Assembly: GCF_005280585.1 (NCBI RefSeq)
Contig: NZ_SZVO01000005.1
Coordinates: 385,732-449,731 of the forward strand
Direction: 5' to 3'
DNA: 64,000 bases
Origin: Dyadobacter frigoris
GTDB taxonomy: Bacteria; Bacteroidota; Bacteroidia; Cytophagales; Spirosomataceae
Part shown: positions 17,500 to 26,077 of the stretch, one piece after another
How the letters are laid out: each line of letters starts with the position of its first letter
Numbering within the stretch: the stretch's first letter is position 1
Position numbers and translations under genes: made by a program
Notes under the pieces: model-generated
Seen by the model: the letters and a program-made list of their open reading frames with translations, nothing else
What the model was told of the DNA's origin: nothing
Databases searched by the model: none

Positions 17500-18111
17500 C
17501 TACCTCACCGACAATTCTAAAAGTTTTTTACCTTCAATTGAACACGTCAACTTATCCCCGATTTGTACAGATGAAACGCCTTTTGGCGTTCCGGTAAATA
17601 TCAAATCACCTTTTTTCAACATAAAATATTTTGAAACAAAAGAAATCAGGTAGTTAATGCGGAATAACATCATCGACGAATTACCAGACTGACGGGTTTC
17701 TCCGTTTACATCCAGACTAAAATTGATGTTCTGAATATCTTCAAAATCAGAGACCGGCAAGAATTCCGAAACCGGTGCGGATCCGTTAAATGCCTTCGCC
17801 AACTCCCATGGCAGACCTTTGCTTTTCAATTCAGATTGCAGATCGCGTGCTGTAAAATCAATTCCTATACCGATTTCATCATAATATTTATGCGCAAATC
17901 GTTCTTCTATATTTTTGCCAACACGATTTATTTTGATAACCAGTTCAACTTCGTGATGAATATCTTTTGAAAAATCCGGGTAGAAAAATGGTTCTCCGGC
18001 ACGGATCTGGGCAGTTTCAGGTTTAAGGAAAATAACAGGCGCATCCGGGCGTTCATTTTTCAATTCTTCGATATGTTCCGTATAATTACGGCCTACACAA
18101 ATAATTTTCAT
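17500..18111 (-). CDS. Fumarylacetoacetate hydrolase family protein
   Basis: A 203-residue FAH-fold enzyme acting on a beta-diketone, hydroxymuconate or oxaloacetate-like substrate. Motifs are the MKIICVGRNYTEHI start, the metal-binding Glu pair in HHEVELVIKI, GIDFTARDLQ with the third acidic ligand, and FTGTPKGV near the C-terminus. The short length matches the YcgM/FAHD1-like group, whose members are often acylpyruvases or oxaloacetate decarboxylases. It heads an apparent operon with the M23 peptidase and bcp. The exact substrate cannot be assigned. Confidence 0.9.
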   Translation of the reverse strand: MKIICVGRNYTEHIEELKNERPDAPVIFLKPETAQIRAGEPFFYPDFSKDIHHEVELVIKINRVGKNIEERFAHKYYDEIGIGIDFTARDLQSELKSKGLPWELAKAFNGSAPVSEFLPVSDFEDIQNINFSLDVNGETRQSGNSSMMLFRINYLISFVSKYFMLKKGDLIFTGTPKGVSSVQIGDKLTCSIEGKKLLELSVR

Positions 18112-18372
18112 TAAAAAAGATTTGAGATTTAAAGGATAGTAAGATCAGAAAATCGATTCTGATTAAGACAAAACTACTGACAAAGCAGGCTCCCACATAA
18201 TATTTCCTTCATTTTTTCAATCTGAAAAATATGTTTGAAATTTGAAGTTCAATGTATTAACGAATCCTTTCCTTCTTTTTTCAAATTTTGATTCAACAAT
18301 TTTTAGCAGAAGTATCGTTATTTGTAGGTGTTATGGTAAGATTGAAATGAAATTAATCAACAAAAATTAGAT

Positions 18373-19011
18373 ATGAAGAAGCAGATTTCCTTTTCTTTAT
18401 TCACTACGATTTGCCTTTTCGTTTTTACCATTATACTATCTTCATGCGACACGCTTCGCAAAAATCCGGCCCCGGTAGCGCAGCCCCGCAGGACGAATAC
18501 AACAGCTAATAGCCGAAGACCGGCCAGCGCTCCTGCAAGAAAACCTGTCAATAGCCGCCCAACTGCACCAAAAGAAAAACCAGCTTATTCAAGTACCAGT
18601 CCATCAGGAAATTACAACCGTGAAATCCCACAAGTGGTAGAAGTTGCCAGAACGTATTCCGGAACTCCTTATCGTTCAGGTGGTAACGATAAAAATGGCA
18701 TTGATTGTTCAGGATTAATATGTTCCGTTTATTCCGAAGTTGGTATCAAAGTACCCAGAATTTCCTGGCAGCAATCAGAATTTGGAACCGAAGTAGCAAG
18801 TATTCAGGAAATCCGTCCGGGTGACTGGGTATTTTTTGTGCCGGAAGCCGGCAAAGAAGGTTATGTCTCTCATGCAGGCATTGTAACGGATGTGCGCAAC
18901 CAGCAGGAAATTTTCTTTATTCATGCTTCCACTTCGCGAGGTGTTCGTGAGGATAATCTTTTTTCGACTTACTTCAAAGGCAGGTTTGTAAAAGCCATGC
19001 GCCCATTTTAA
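18373..19011 (+). CDS. NlpC/P60 (C40) family lipoprotein endopeptidase
   Basis: A 212-residue probable lipoprotein. The signal peptide ends in LSSC with the lipidated Cys25. A Pro/Arg/Ala-rich linker (about 30-80) follows, then an NlpC/P60 domain (about 85-210). Catalytic residues are visible: Cys112 in NGIDCSGLIC, His167 in VSHAGIVTD and His184 in FIHASTSRG. Such enzymes hydrolyse D-gamma-glutamyl-meso-diaminopimelate bonds in peptidoglycan. The gene is monocistronic in appearance, divergent from the FAH operon. Confidence 0.93.
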   Translation: MKKQISFSLFTTICLFVFTIILSSCDTLRKNPAPVAQPRRTNTTANSRRPASAPARKPVNSRPTAPKEKPAYSSTSPSGNYNREIPQVVEVARTYSGTPYRSGGNDKNGIDCSGLICSVYSEVGIKVPRISWQQSEFGTEVASIQEIRPGDWVFFVPEAGKEGYVSHAGIVTDVRNQQEIFFIHASTSRGVREDNLFSTYFKGRFVKAMRPF

Positions 19012-19139
19012 ACTAGCCTGACTTATCTTCTTTTGAGTAACAATATTTATTCTGTATCTTTTTATTCCCAAAAGGAATGGATAAGGAATTTTGTATCAAT
19101 GGCTTATTAATAAATTACCCCCAATCATTTAAATAGAAA

Positions 19140-20360
19140 ATGGAAAACACATTAAGTCCACCGCCCACTCCGCCCAGGCGAATCATAGCACTTCATGGCA
19201 ATCAGGGAATTCCATTTTACATCTTTGCAACTGTATTTTCTTCCTTTTGTGTCATCACCGGATTAATCTGGGATATCTGCTGGCACATGAGTATCGGGCG
19301 CGACGGACTTTTTTCTCCACCGCATTTGATTATTTATCTTGGTGCAGTCGTTTCGGGAATATTTTCAGGTTATGAAATATTGAGAATTACATTCTGGGGA
19401 AACCCACTCGAAAAAAGTAAAAGCGTAAAAGTCTGGGGCTTTTTTTACAGCTCCCTTGGTGAACTGTTTTGTGTTTGGGGCGCATTGGCTATGCTTACTT
19501 CCGCTCCTTTTGACGACTGGTGGCATAATACTTACGGACTTGATATTACCATTCTTTCTCCACCGCATACGATTTTAGCCTTGGGAATTATTAGTGTGCA
19601 GTTTGGGGCAATGATCAGCGTTATTTCGTTAAAAAACCATAATAAGCTTTTCTCAAATGACAATCCTGAGAAGAAGAAAACCAGAAACAGGATTTTATTC
19701 TGGCTCTTTTCTCTTTCTGCCGGATTTCTGTTGACGATGTGGTATACCTTACTTTCCGAGGAAATGGGAATCAGGAATACGCACAAATCAGATTTCTACG
19801 TCGTTGCCTGTATCGTATTTCCATTTTTCCTGATGGCTTTGGGAAAGGCAGTTAAAAATAAATGGACAATCACGGCTGTTACGGTAATTTACAGTTTACT
19901 GATGTTGCTAACACTTTGGATCATCCCTCTTTTTCCGGCAGAACCAAAACTTGGCCCGATCGTTAACCACATTGACCATTATCAGGGATTTAAGTTTCCG
20001 TTGTTATTAATTGTCCCGGCATTTTTCGCTGATATTTTAAGAAATAAATTTGCGTACCTGAACGACTGGATTTTGACGTTGATTCTGGGAACCGCTTTTC
20101 TCCTTACATTTTTTGCAGCCCAATGGTATGCCGGAACGTTTCTGGTCGAATCTCCATATGCAAGAAACTGGTTTTTCGGAAGTCATTACTGGTATTTTGG
20201 CAGCAATCCGAATTGGGAATTTCGATATAAATTTCCAACATGGGCGCTGGATACCACGCCTGAATTAATTAAAGGATTAGGAATAGCCTGGGTCAGTTGC
20301 CTGATCTCTACCCGCATAGGTTTGAAATGGGGAAACTGGATGAATAAAATTCAACGATGA
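19140..20360 (+). CDS. Polytopic membrane protein with duplicated WH..SPPH motif
   Basis: A 406-residue protein with about ten hydrophobic segments and no family I can name. A striking motif occurs twice: WHMSIGRDGLFSPPH at residues 48-62 and WHNTYGLDITILSPPH at 128-143, both starting at the end of a hydrophobic segment and sharing W-H, G-x-D and SPPH. Two His per motif near the membrane surface suggest metal or haem binding, or simply an internal duplication of a four-helix unit. The stop codon overlaps the start of the next gene (ATGA), and that protein also carries His motifs, so the two products probably act together. Function unknown. Confidence 0.8.
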   Translation: MENTLSPPPTPPRRIIALHGNQGIPFYIFATVFSSFCVITGLIWDICWHMSIGRDGLFSPPHLIIYLGAVVSGIFSGYEILRITFWGNPLEKSKSVKVWGFFYSSLGELFCVWGALAMLTSAPFDDWWHNTYGLDITILSPPHTILALGIISVQFGAMISVISLKNHNKLFSNDNPEKKKTRNRILFWLFSLSAGFLLTMWYTLLSEEMGIRNTHKSDFYVVACIVFPFFLMALGKAVKNKWTITAVTVIYSLLMLLTLWIIPLFPAEPKLGPIVNHIDHYQGFKFPLLLIVPAFFADILRNKFAYLNDWILTLILGTAFLLTFFAAQWYAGTFLVESPYARNWFFGSHYWYFGSNPNWEFRYKFPTWALDTTPELIKGLGIAWVSCLISTRIGLKWGNWMNKIQR

Positions 20361-22018
20361 AAAAACTACTTTACTTAATAATTCTGCTCCTGATTTCCGT
20401 TCAGATTTCTTGGGCGCACATTGGAAGCTCAGGCGTACTTCTGCAAGGGCAAGCCGGTCCATACAAAGTTTTAATTGATATAACACCTCCGGAAGTCATT
20501 CCCGGAACGGCCAGAATAACTGTTTTTATTGAAAACGGAGATCCTCAGAAAGTTCTCGCCCGACCCATTACCTACCGTTTTGGAAGTCAGGGAGCTCCGT
20601 CTGCTGACGAAATTCATTCCGTTCCGGGCCAACCCGGGCAATTCCAGGGGGATGTGTGGCTTATGCAAAGCGGATCGTCCAGTGTCCAGATTGAAATATC
20701 AGGCAAAGATGGAAAAGGAGAATTTATTGTTCCTATTGCTGCCGTTTCTACTGCGCAGGGAGAAATGCCGAAAGGACTGGGATTTGGTCTTTCGTTGCTT
20801 GGAATTCTTCTCTTTTTATTAATGATAACTGCCATCGGTGCAAGTGTGAGTGATGGATTGCTACGTCCGGGTGAAGTGTTATCATCCAAACAAAAAAGAA
20901 AAAGATGGATGAACATGGGCATTGCAACCGTTGTCTGTGCGTTGATTTTGTATGGCGGAAGCAGCTGGTGGAATAGCTGGGCAGCACATTATAACAAAAA
21001 TATTTATAAAGCATTAAAAGGAAATTCGTCGGTTAGCAGTGAAGATGGACAACGTATTTTTCAACTAAAAATCGATACGACCGGCTGGGAAGAAAAGAAA
21101 CGCGGTACTATGTTAAGTACATTAATTCCGGATCATGGAAAACTCATGCACGTTTTTCTTGTACGAACTCCCGGTTTGGATGCTTTTGCTCATATTCACC
21201 CCGAACGAAAAGACAGCGTAACATTTCAGGCCTATTTGCCAAATTTGCCAGCCGGAAAATATCTTATGTATGCGGACGTTGTTCAATATTCAGGTTTTGC
21301 TGAAACCATTGTGGATACTTTGGAAATTCCGGAACACCTTGCAAAAGGAGCTGAAATTAAGAAAACAGCCGAAGAAGATACTTATGTGGTAACGGATGCA
21401 ATTAATTCGCCAGGGAAAATCCCACTGGATGAAAATGTGGTAATTTGTGGAAAGCCGGGAACCAAGACGGTATTCAAAGATAATTCTTATGCCATTTGGG
21501 AAGGAAAACCGGATAAGCCTTTGGAAGCCGGAAAACCTTATTTATTAAATTTTGAAATATTTAATCCTGACGGAACACCAACTTTTCCGGAACCTTATCT
21601 GGGTATGATGGGACACGTGGCTGTACTTCGTTCTGATGGTTCAGTTTATATTCATTTGCATCCTTCGGGTACTTTTGCAATGGCTGCGGAACAAACTTTA
21701 AAAAACCGTCTGACCGATACAACAAAAATCATGCAAAGGCCCTCGCCGGCAATTTTCCGTGACAGCATTGACCGTTATCTGGCAAAACTTAAAGCGATGC
21801 CAACCATTGAAAGGGAAGAATTATTGATGACTGAAATGGGTATGTATAAGCAAAATGAAACAGGAGCGATGAATACTATGGATCACAGCAACCGGATTTC
21901 CTTTCCGTATTCATTTCCCAAAAGCGGACGTTACAGAATATTTCTCCAGGTAAAAAGAAACGGCCAGGTATTAACGGGTGCGTTTGACGTGCGGGTCGCG
22001 GAATCGGCTCAAATATAG
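20357..22018 (+). CDS. Exported membrane-anchored protein with HxHP metal-binding-like motifs
   Basis: A 553-residue protein. The signal peptide is predicted to end at SWA (residues 18-20), leaving His21 as the mature N-terminus. A beta domain (about 21-130) follows, then membrane segments near 142-164 and 187-202, then a large extracytoplasmic part. That part holds DHGKLMH (259-265), FAHIHPE (277-283), MMGH (417-420) and YIHLHPSG (431-438). The first domain resembles CopC/YtkA-like domains in layout, and the HxHP motifs resemble those in metal-handling envelope proteins. It is translationally coupled to the upstream polytopic protein. A copper-related role is a plausible inference; no enzyme domain is recognised. 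Confidence 0.8.
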   Translation: MKKLLYLIILLLISVQISWAHIGSSGVLLQGQAGPYKVLIDITPPEVIPGTARITVFIENGDPQKVLARPITYRFGSQGAPSADEIHSVPGQPGQFQGDVWLMQSGSSSVQIEISGKDGKGEFIVPIAAVSTAQGEMPKGLGFGLSLLGILLFLLMITAIGASVSDGLLRPGEVLSSKQKRKRWMNMGIATVVCALILYGGSSWWNSWAAHYNKNIYKALKGNSSVSSEDGQRIFQLKIDTTGWEEKKRGTMLSTLIPDHGKLMHVFLVRTPGLDAFAHIHPERKDSVTFQAYLPNLPAGKYLMYADVVQYSGFAETIVDTLEIPEHLAKGAEIKKTAEEDTYVVTDAINSPGKIPLDENVVICGKPGTKTVFKDNSYAIWEGKPDKPLEAGKPYLLNFEIFNPDGTPTFPEPYLGMMGHVAVLRSDGSVYIHLHPSGTFAMAAEQTLKNRLTDTTKIMQRPSPAIFRDSIDRYLAKLKAMPTIEREELLMTEMGMYKQNETGAMNTMDHSNRISFPYSFPKSGRYRIFLQVKRNGQVLTGAFDVRVAESAQI

Positions 22019-22038
22019 ATTAACCGTTTCGGGCAACT

Positions 22039-22162
22039 GTTGGGGCAACCCTCGTGGTTGCCCGGAAATCACCTGATATTCAATCGATCCATTATCCGGA
22101 ATCTTGAATTATACGTGATTCCGGATAATTCGAAATAGGGCGACCACAAGGGTCGCCCCAAC
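22039..22162. repeat. Nested palindromic repeat element (REP-like)
   Basis: Two 25-base outer arms (22039-22063 and 22138-22162) are inverted copies with three mismatches. Each arm is itself a perfect 8-bp hairpin with a 5-base loop (GGGCAACC/GGTTGCCC and GGGCGACC/GGTCGCCC). Inside lies a perfect 13-bp inverted repeat (22091-22103 and 22117-22129). The element occupies the space between the His-motif gene and the convergent HAD gene. It may act as a terminator, or be a mobile REP-type element. Confidence 0.75.
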
Positions 22163-22188
22163 CGCCGCCCGTCCGAGGCACGAACGAA

Positions 22189-22848
22189 TTATTTAAATAA
22201 CTCCGAAACCTTTTGAAACGACATTTCAGAATAATCCTTGATATAAAAATTACAAGGCGGAAGTTCTTCAATAGCATGTGAAGTAAGCACACCAACTACC
22301 TTCATACCCGCATTCAGTGCGGCAGAAACACCCGAAAATGAATCCTCAAAAACGACACAATCTTCCGGAGAAACACCTAAATTTCTAGCAGAAGTAAGAT
22401 AAACTTCCGGATCCGGTTTATGTTTTTTCACATTTTCACTGGCCAGAATCGATCCCATTTTCTCCCGTAAAGGCACTTTACTAAAAACCAGATCAAGATT
22501 CGCGACAGGCGCAGAAGTAGCGACGCCCAGTTTCACTTCATTTTGATATAAGTCGTCAATAAAAGAAAGTATGCCGGAAATAGGATCTATAAATGGCTCG
22601 TAGATTTTCCGGAACAGACTTTCCTTTTCATCTTCCATCATCTTTAACTCTTCCCCCTCAATGATTCTTTCCAAAAAGTGCGTAAGAATATAACTATTGC
22701 TTTTTCCAAACATATGCTGGGCGAAATCTTCATCAGACGGGTTTAGATTCCGGCTCGAAAAAAATTCCCGGAAAGCTCGGGAATGATATGGATTAGTATG
22801 AACGATTACGCCGTCCATGTCGAAGATAACTGCATTATTTTTTCTCAT
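22189..22848 (-). CDS. HAD superfamily hydrolase, beta-phosphoglucomutase-like
   Basis: A 219-residue HAD phosphatase or phosphomutase with a C1 cap. The nucleophile motif FDMDGVIVHTNPYHSRAF lies at about residues 9-26, motif II LGVATSAP near 110, and motifs III and IV at KHKPDPEVYL and CVVFEDSFSGVSAALNAGM. The cap is at about 18-90. Members act on small sugar phosphates; beta-phosphoglucomutase and sugar-phosphate phosphatases cannot be separated by eye. No metabolic neighbours point to a substrate. Confidence 0.9.
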   Translation of the reverse strand: MRKNNAVIFDMDGVIVHTNPYHSRAFREFFSSRNLNPSDEDFAQHMFGKSNSYILTHFLERIIEGEELKMMEDEKESLFRKIYEPFIDPISGILSFIDDLYQNEVKLGVATSAPVANLDLVFSKVPLREKMGSILASENVKKHKPDPEVYLTSARNLGVSPEDCVVFEDSFSGVSAALNAGMKVVGVLTSHAIEELPPCNFYIKDYSEMSFQKVSELFK

Positions 22849-23197
22849 CCGGCAAAGTTAATTGATAACGTCTTTTTATGCCATACCCATATTCCCCATA
22901 TTGATATGTTACTGTCCGGCACTTATTTACAGAAAATAAATAGTACAGAAAAATAATAAAATCTTTATTAAATAGACAATTAAAGCACTTTATAAAACAT
23001 TAGTTATAAAATGATATACATTATGATGATTTATCGATAGAACTTTTTAATTTAGCACAGATATTTTTGCAAAAAAAAACGATAATATTTCTGCAATCTA
23101 ATATTTCTCACCTGGATAAGATTTTAATTTTAGTAACAATCATCTCCAAAATTTTCACCTTACCCGTAAATCTCTATCCGTTAAAAGTCAGCGTTAT
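22849..23197. other. AT-rich intergenic region, no gene seen
   Basis: About 350 bases between divergent genes, very AT-rich with A and T runs near 23065-23095. It must contain promoters for both flanking genes. I see no reading frame, RNA gene or strong hairpin in it. Confidence 0.6.
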
Positions 23198-23653
23198 ATG
23201 AATGAACTTGAACGTGCAAATGATAATTCTGGCAACCAGTCGGCAATCAGAACATCCAGTCCTCTGACAACACTTGAAGTCTACGATCAATACGGTGCAA
23301 TGGCTTACGGGATTATTTTACAGATCATCCCTCAACCACATTTGGCACAGGAAATTCTGGTCAATGTATTTTCGTCCCCACTACTGCAATCGTGTAATAG
23401 TTATCCCTTTACTTTTGCTGTTTGTGTGATCAAACTTGCCAGAGCTAAGGCAGTAGAAGCTAAAAGACAGATGATGGCAATTGCTCCACTTAATGATAGT
23501 AATTATTCGGCCAGTGAAAGTACACCGGAATTTATATTTGATCTGGCTTTTCGTCAAGGTTTTTCGCCTGATGAAGTTGCTGAAAAATTAAAAATTTCTA
23601 AACCGGAAGTGCTTAAGGCATTTCACGAATTTTTTAAATCTCCAAATGCATAA
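23198..23653 (+). CDS. Degenerate sigma-70/ECF-like protein
   Basis: A 151-residue protein that aligns by eye with ECF sigma factors but is eroded. HLAQEILVNVFSS corresponds to the core-binding region 2.2. FTFAVCVIKLARAKAVEAKRQ corresponds to regions 2.3-2.4 without the usual aromatic melting residues. SPDEVAEKLKISKPEVLKAFHEFF is a region-4-like helix-turn-helix. The linker between them is short. It is followed 12 bases later by a single-span protein with the layout of an anti-sigma factor. It may be a highly diverged sigma factor or a regulator that no longer melts promoters. Confidence 0.65.
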   Translation: MNELERANDNSGNQSAIRTSSPLTTLEVYDQYGAMAYGIILQIIPQPHLAQEILVNVFSSPLLQSCNSYPFTFAVCVIKLARAKAVEAKRQMMAIAPLNDSNYSASESTPEFIFDLAFRQGFSPDEVAEKLKISKPEVLKAFHEFFKSPNA

Positions 23654-23665
23654 TTGTAACACACA

Positions 23666-24145
23666 TTGAAAACTCAAGAATTTATAAAGAGCGGGATCCT
23701 GGAGTCCTATTTATTGGGAATGACTACCGAAGCGGAGGAACACCAGGTCAATCAGATGATATTAACTCATTCTGACGTTTCTGATTATATTATAAGGTTC
23801 GAAAAAAATATACAAGGTCATTTTCTTCAAAATGCGGTTCCACCTCCTGCTGAAATAAGAGATATTATCCAGTTGCGGACCAACAAAACACATATTCAGA
23901 AAAAAGGGAATAATACTTATTATGACCTGCCTAAAGACGATACCAAAAAGAAAGATGAATACCTTGACATCGAAGTTAACGATACTTATATAAAAGTCCA
24001 CAAATGGTGGCGTCCGGCTTTTGTGGCTGTGTTTATTCTATCAAAAATATTCTTGATTGCAGGACTTTACTATTACTTTAAAGCCTCCAATCAGGAAGAA
24101 GAAATTCAAAAACTCAGAACTGAGATTGCTGCGCCGAGGCGCTAG
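23666..24145 (+). CDS. Single-span membrane protein, anti-sigma factor candidate
   Basis: A 159-residue protein read from a probable TTG start 12 bases after the sigma-like gene. The N-terminus (ILESYLLGMTTEAEEHQVNQM) looks like the N-terminal helical domain of RskA-type anti-sigma factors, in which LExYxLGxLxxxE is characteristic. One membrane segment is near residues 115-140 (FVAVFILSKIFLIAGLYYYF), followed by a short periplasmic helix with a coiled-coil pattern (EEEIQKLRTEI). The periplasmic part is much shorter than in classic RskA. The pair with the upstream gene supports a sigma/anti-sigma role. Confidence 0.65.
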   Translation: MKTQEFIKSGILESYLLGMTTEAEEHQVNQMILTHSDVSDYIIRFEKNIQGHFLQNAVPPPAEIRDIIQLRTNKTHIQKKGNNTYYDLPKDDTKKKDEYLDIEVNDTYIKVHKWWRPAFVAVFILSKIFLIAGLYYYFKASNQEEEIQKLRTEIAAPRR

Positions 24146-24254
24146 TTATCAAAAATAACAGAATCTATAATCTCCGTCATCTTCAGATTTCGGGGATTTT
24201 CTTTTATCTACCCGGCAAAAGAAAATTTTCGTTAGATCATAAATTTGTTTTCTA

Positions 24255-24286
24255 TCCGTCCTACGGTAAAAAAACCGTCGGACGGA
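24255..24286. other. Hairpin without T-tract upstream of ispF
   Basis: Arms TCCGTCCTACGGT (24255-24267) and ACCGTCGGACGGA (24274-24286) pair with one mismatch around six A residues. No T run follows, so a terminator is uncertain. It may be a REP-like hairpin or an mRNA-stabilising element. Confidence 0.5.
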
Positions 24287-24346
24287 GGTTGTCTTTAACA
24301 AATTCAATCACCAACTTGCGTCGACTATTTATTAATCAAATTTCGC

Positions 24347-24835
24347 ATGTTTCCTTTTCGGATTGGACAAGGTTATGATGTTCATCAATTAGTTGAAGAC
24401 CGCCCGTTTTGGCTTGGCGGCATTTTAATACCTCATACACACGGTGCCAAAGGACATTCTGACGCGGACGTAGTTTGTCATGTGCTTTGTGATGCACTTT
24501 TGGGCGCTGCTAATATGCGCAACATTGGCTTCCACTTTTCAGATACCGATCCTCAGTGGAAAGGCGTCGACAGCAAAGTTTTGCTATCAAAAGTAGTGGA
24601 AATGATTCGTGAAAAAGGATTTGAAGTTGGAAACGTAGATGTTACCATCGTTCTTCAAAGACCAAAATTAAATCCACATATTCCGGAAATGAAAACCTGT
24701 CTTTCCAAAGTCATGAACGTTTCGGAAGAAGATATTTCCATCAAAGCCACAACATCCGAGCATTTAGGATTTGTTGGAAGAGAAGAAGGAATTGCCGCAC
24801 ATTGCGTTGCCTTAATTTACAAACCTGAAAAGTGA
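24347..24835 (+). CDS. ispF: 2-C-methyl-D-erythritol 2,4-cyclodiphosphate synthase
   Basis: Catalyses the fifth step of the MEP isoprenoid pathway, in the cytoplasm as a homotrimer. The 162 residues have the family length. The zinc ligands are visible as Asp11 and His13 in GQGYDVHQL and His45 in DADVVCHVLCDALLGA. The IKATTSEHLGFVGREEGI motif near the C-terminus is diagnostic. It is alone in its transcript as far as can be seen, with the amidohydrolase gene starting 37 bases later. Confidence 0.97.
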   Translation: MFPFRIGQGYDVHQLVEDRPFWLGGILIPHTHGAKGHSDADVVCHVLCDALLGAANMRNIGFHFSDTDPQWKGVDSKVLLSKVVEMIREKGFEVGNVDVTIVLQRPKLNPHIPEMKTCLSKVMNVSEEDISIKATTSEHLGFVGREEGIAAHCVALIYKPEK

Positions 24836-24872
24836 TCACTTTTCTTTTTGACTAATTTTCAAAACCATCCCT

Positions 24873-26015
24873 ATGAAATTAATCAGACCTTTACTTTTCT
24901 CGTTATCCTTTGCTTTTACTTTTGGAGCGGTTGTAGAAAATGCAAAAGCCCAGAATGCTATCGAGCCACTTGGTTTTGAAGAATACGATCCGGTTTCAAC
25001 CCTAAAAGTTGAAGAACACAAGCTCAGACGCGCGAAATTTCCATTTATCGATGTGCACAATCATCAATATCAAATGCCAACCCAGGATCTGAAATTTCTG
25101 GTTGCTCAAATGGACAGCCTGAATATGGGGATTATGGTCAATTTGAGCGGACGCGGATGGAGTGATAATTGGGATGAAGGAACAGCAACGCTAAAAGGTT
25201 CACTTGAAAATGTCGCCAAAAACGAACCGAAACGGATCGCCATTTTTACTAATCTTCAATTTAAAGGATTTGGTGATAAAGACTGGACCGAAAAGGCAGT
25301 AAAACAATTGGAAGCCGATGTTAAAATGGGCGCCAAAGGTCTGAAAATTTATAAAAGCTTAGGATTCAGCGGCATCAAAGATGATAAAGGAAACAGAGTA
25401 GCCGTAAGCGATCCGCGTCTTGATCCGGTTTGGAAAAAGTGCGGGGAATTGAAAATTCCTGTTTTAATCCATACCGCAGACGTTCCCTCATTCTGGGATC
25501 CGATGGACCGTTATAACGAACGGTGGCTGGAATTAAAAACACATCCGGGACGCCGCCGCGGACCAAATGATCCGGTACCTTTTGATTCCCTTATTGCTGA
25601 ACAACACAAGATTTTCAGAGATAATCCAAAAACCACTTTCATCAACGCACATATGGGTTGGTATCCAAACAATCTTAAAAAACTGGATAGTCTGATGATT
25701 GTTTTTCCAAATATGTATGTTGAAATCGGAGCTGTCATTGCCGAACTTGGACGCCAGCCAAGAGCGGCAAAAAAATTCTTCGACAAATGGCAGGACAGAG
25801 TTTTATTCGGAAAAGACAGCTGGGTTCCATCTGAATACAGCACCTATTTCAGAGTACTGGAAACGGAAGACGAATATTTCCCCTACCATAAAAAATACCA
25901 CGCTTTCTGGCGCATGTACGGCATGGGACTTTCTGATGAAGTTTTGAAAAAGCTTTATTATAAGAATGCCCTGACAATCATTCCAGGATTAGACAAATCA
26001 CAATTTCCCAAATAA
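24873..26015 (+). CDS. Exported amidohydrolase-family (TIM-barrel) protein
   Basis: A 380-residue protein with a signal peptide (about 1-27, ending NAKAQ) and a metal-dependent TIM-barrel hydrolase domain. Putative metal ligands are His62 and His64 (FIDVHNHQYQ), His in LIHTADVPSFW, His in FINAHMGWYPN and Asp in LFGKDSWVP. The pattern is that of amidohydrolase-2 (ACMSD/gamma-resorcylate decarboxylase-like) proteins. An unusual feature is the periplasmic location predicted by the signal. It could act on a plant- or lignin-derived small molecule, but no substrate is apparent from its neighbours. Confidence 0.88.
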   Translation: MKLIRPLLFSLSFAFTFGAVVENAKAQNAIEPLGFEEYDPVSTLKVEEHKLRRAKFPFIDVHNHQYQMPTQDLKFLVAQMDSLNMGIMVNLSGRGWSDNWDEGTATLKGSLENVAKNEPKRIAIFTNLQFKGFGDKDWTEKAVKQLEADVKMGAKGLKIYKSLGFSGIKDDKGNRVAVSDPRLDPVWKKCGELKIPVLIHTADVPSFWDPMDRYNERWLELKTHPGRRRGPNDPVPFDSLIAEQHKIFRDNPKTTFINAHMGWYPNNLKKLDSLMIVFPNMYVEIGAVIAELGRQPRAAKKFFDKWQDRVLFGKDSWVPSEYSTYFRVLETEDEYFPYHKKYHAFWRMYGMGLSDEVLKKLYYKNALTIIPGLDKSQFPK

Positions 26016-26016
26016 T

Positions 26017-26055
26017 GAAAAAAGGGTTGCCGAAAATTCCGGCAACCCTTTTTTC
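26017..26055. terminator. Bidirectional terminator after amidohydrolase gene
   Basis: Perfect 16-bp arms (26017-26032 and 26040-26055) with a 7-base loop and long A/T ends, between convergent genes. Confidence 0.93.
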
Positions 26056-26077
26056 ATTAACAATTAACAATTAACCA

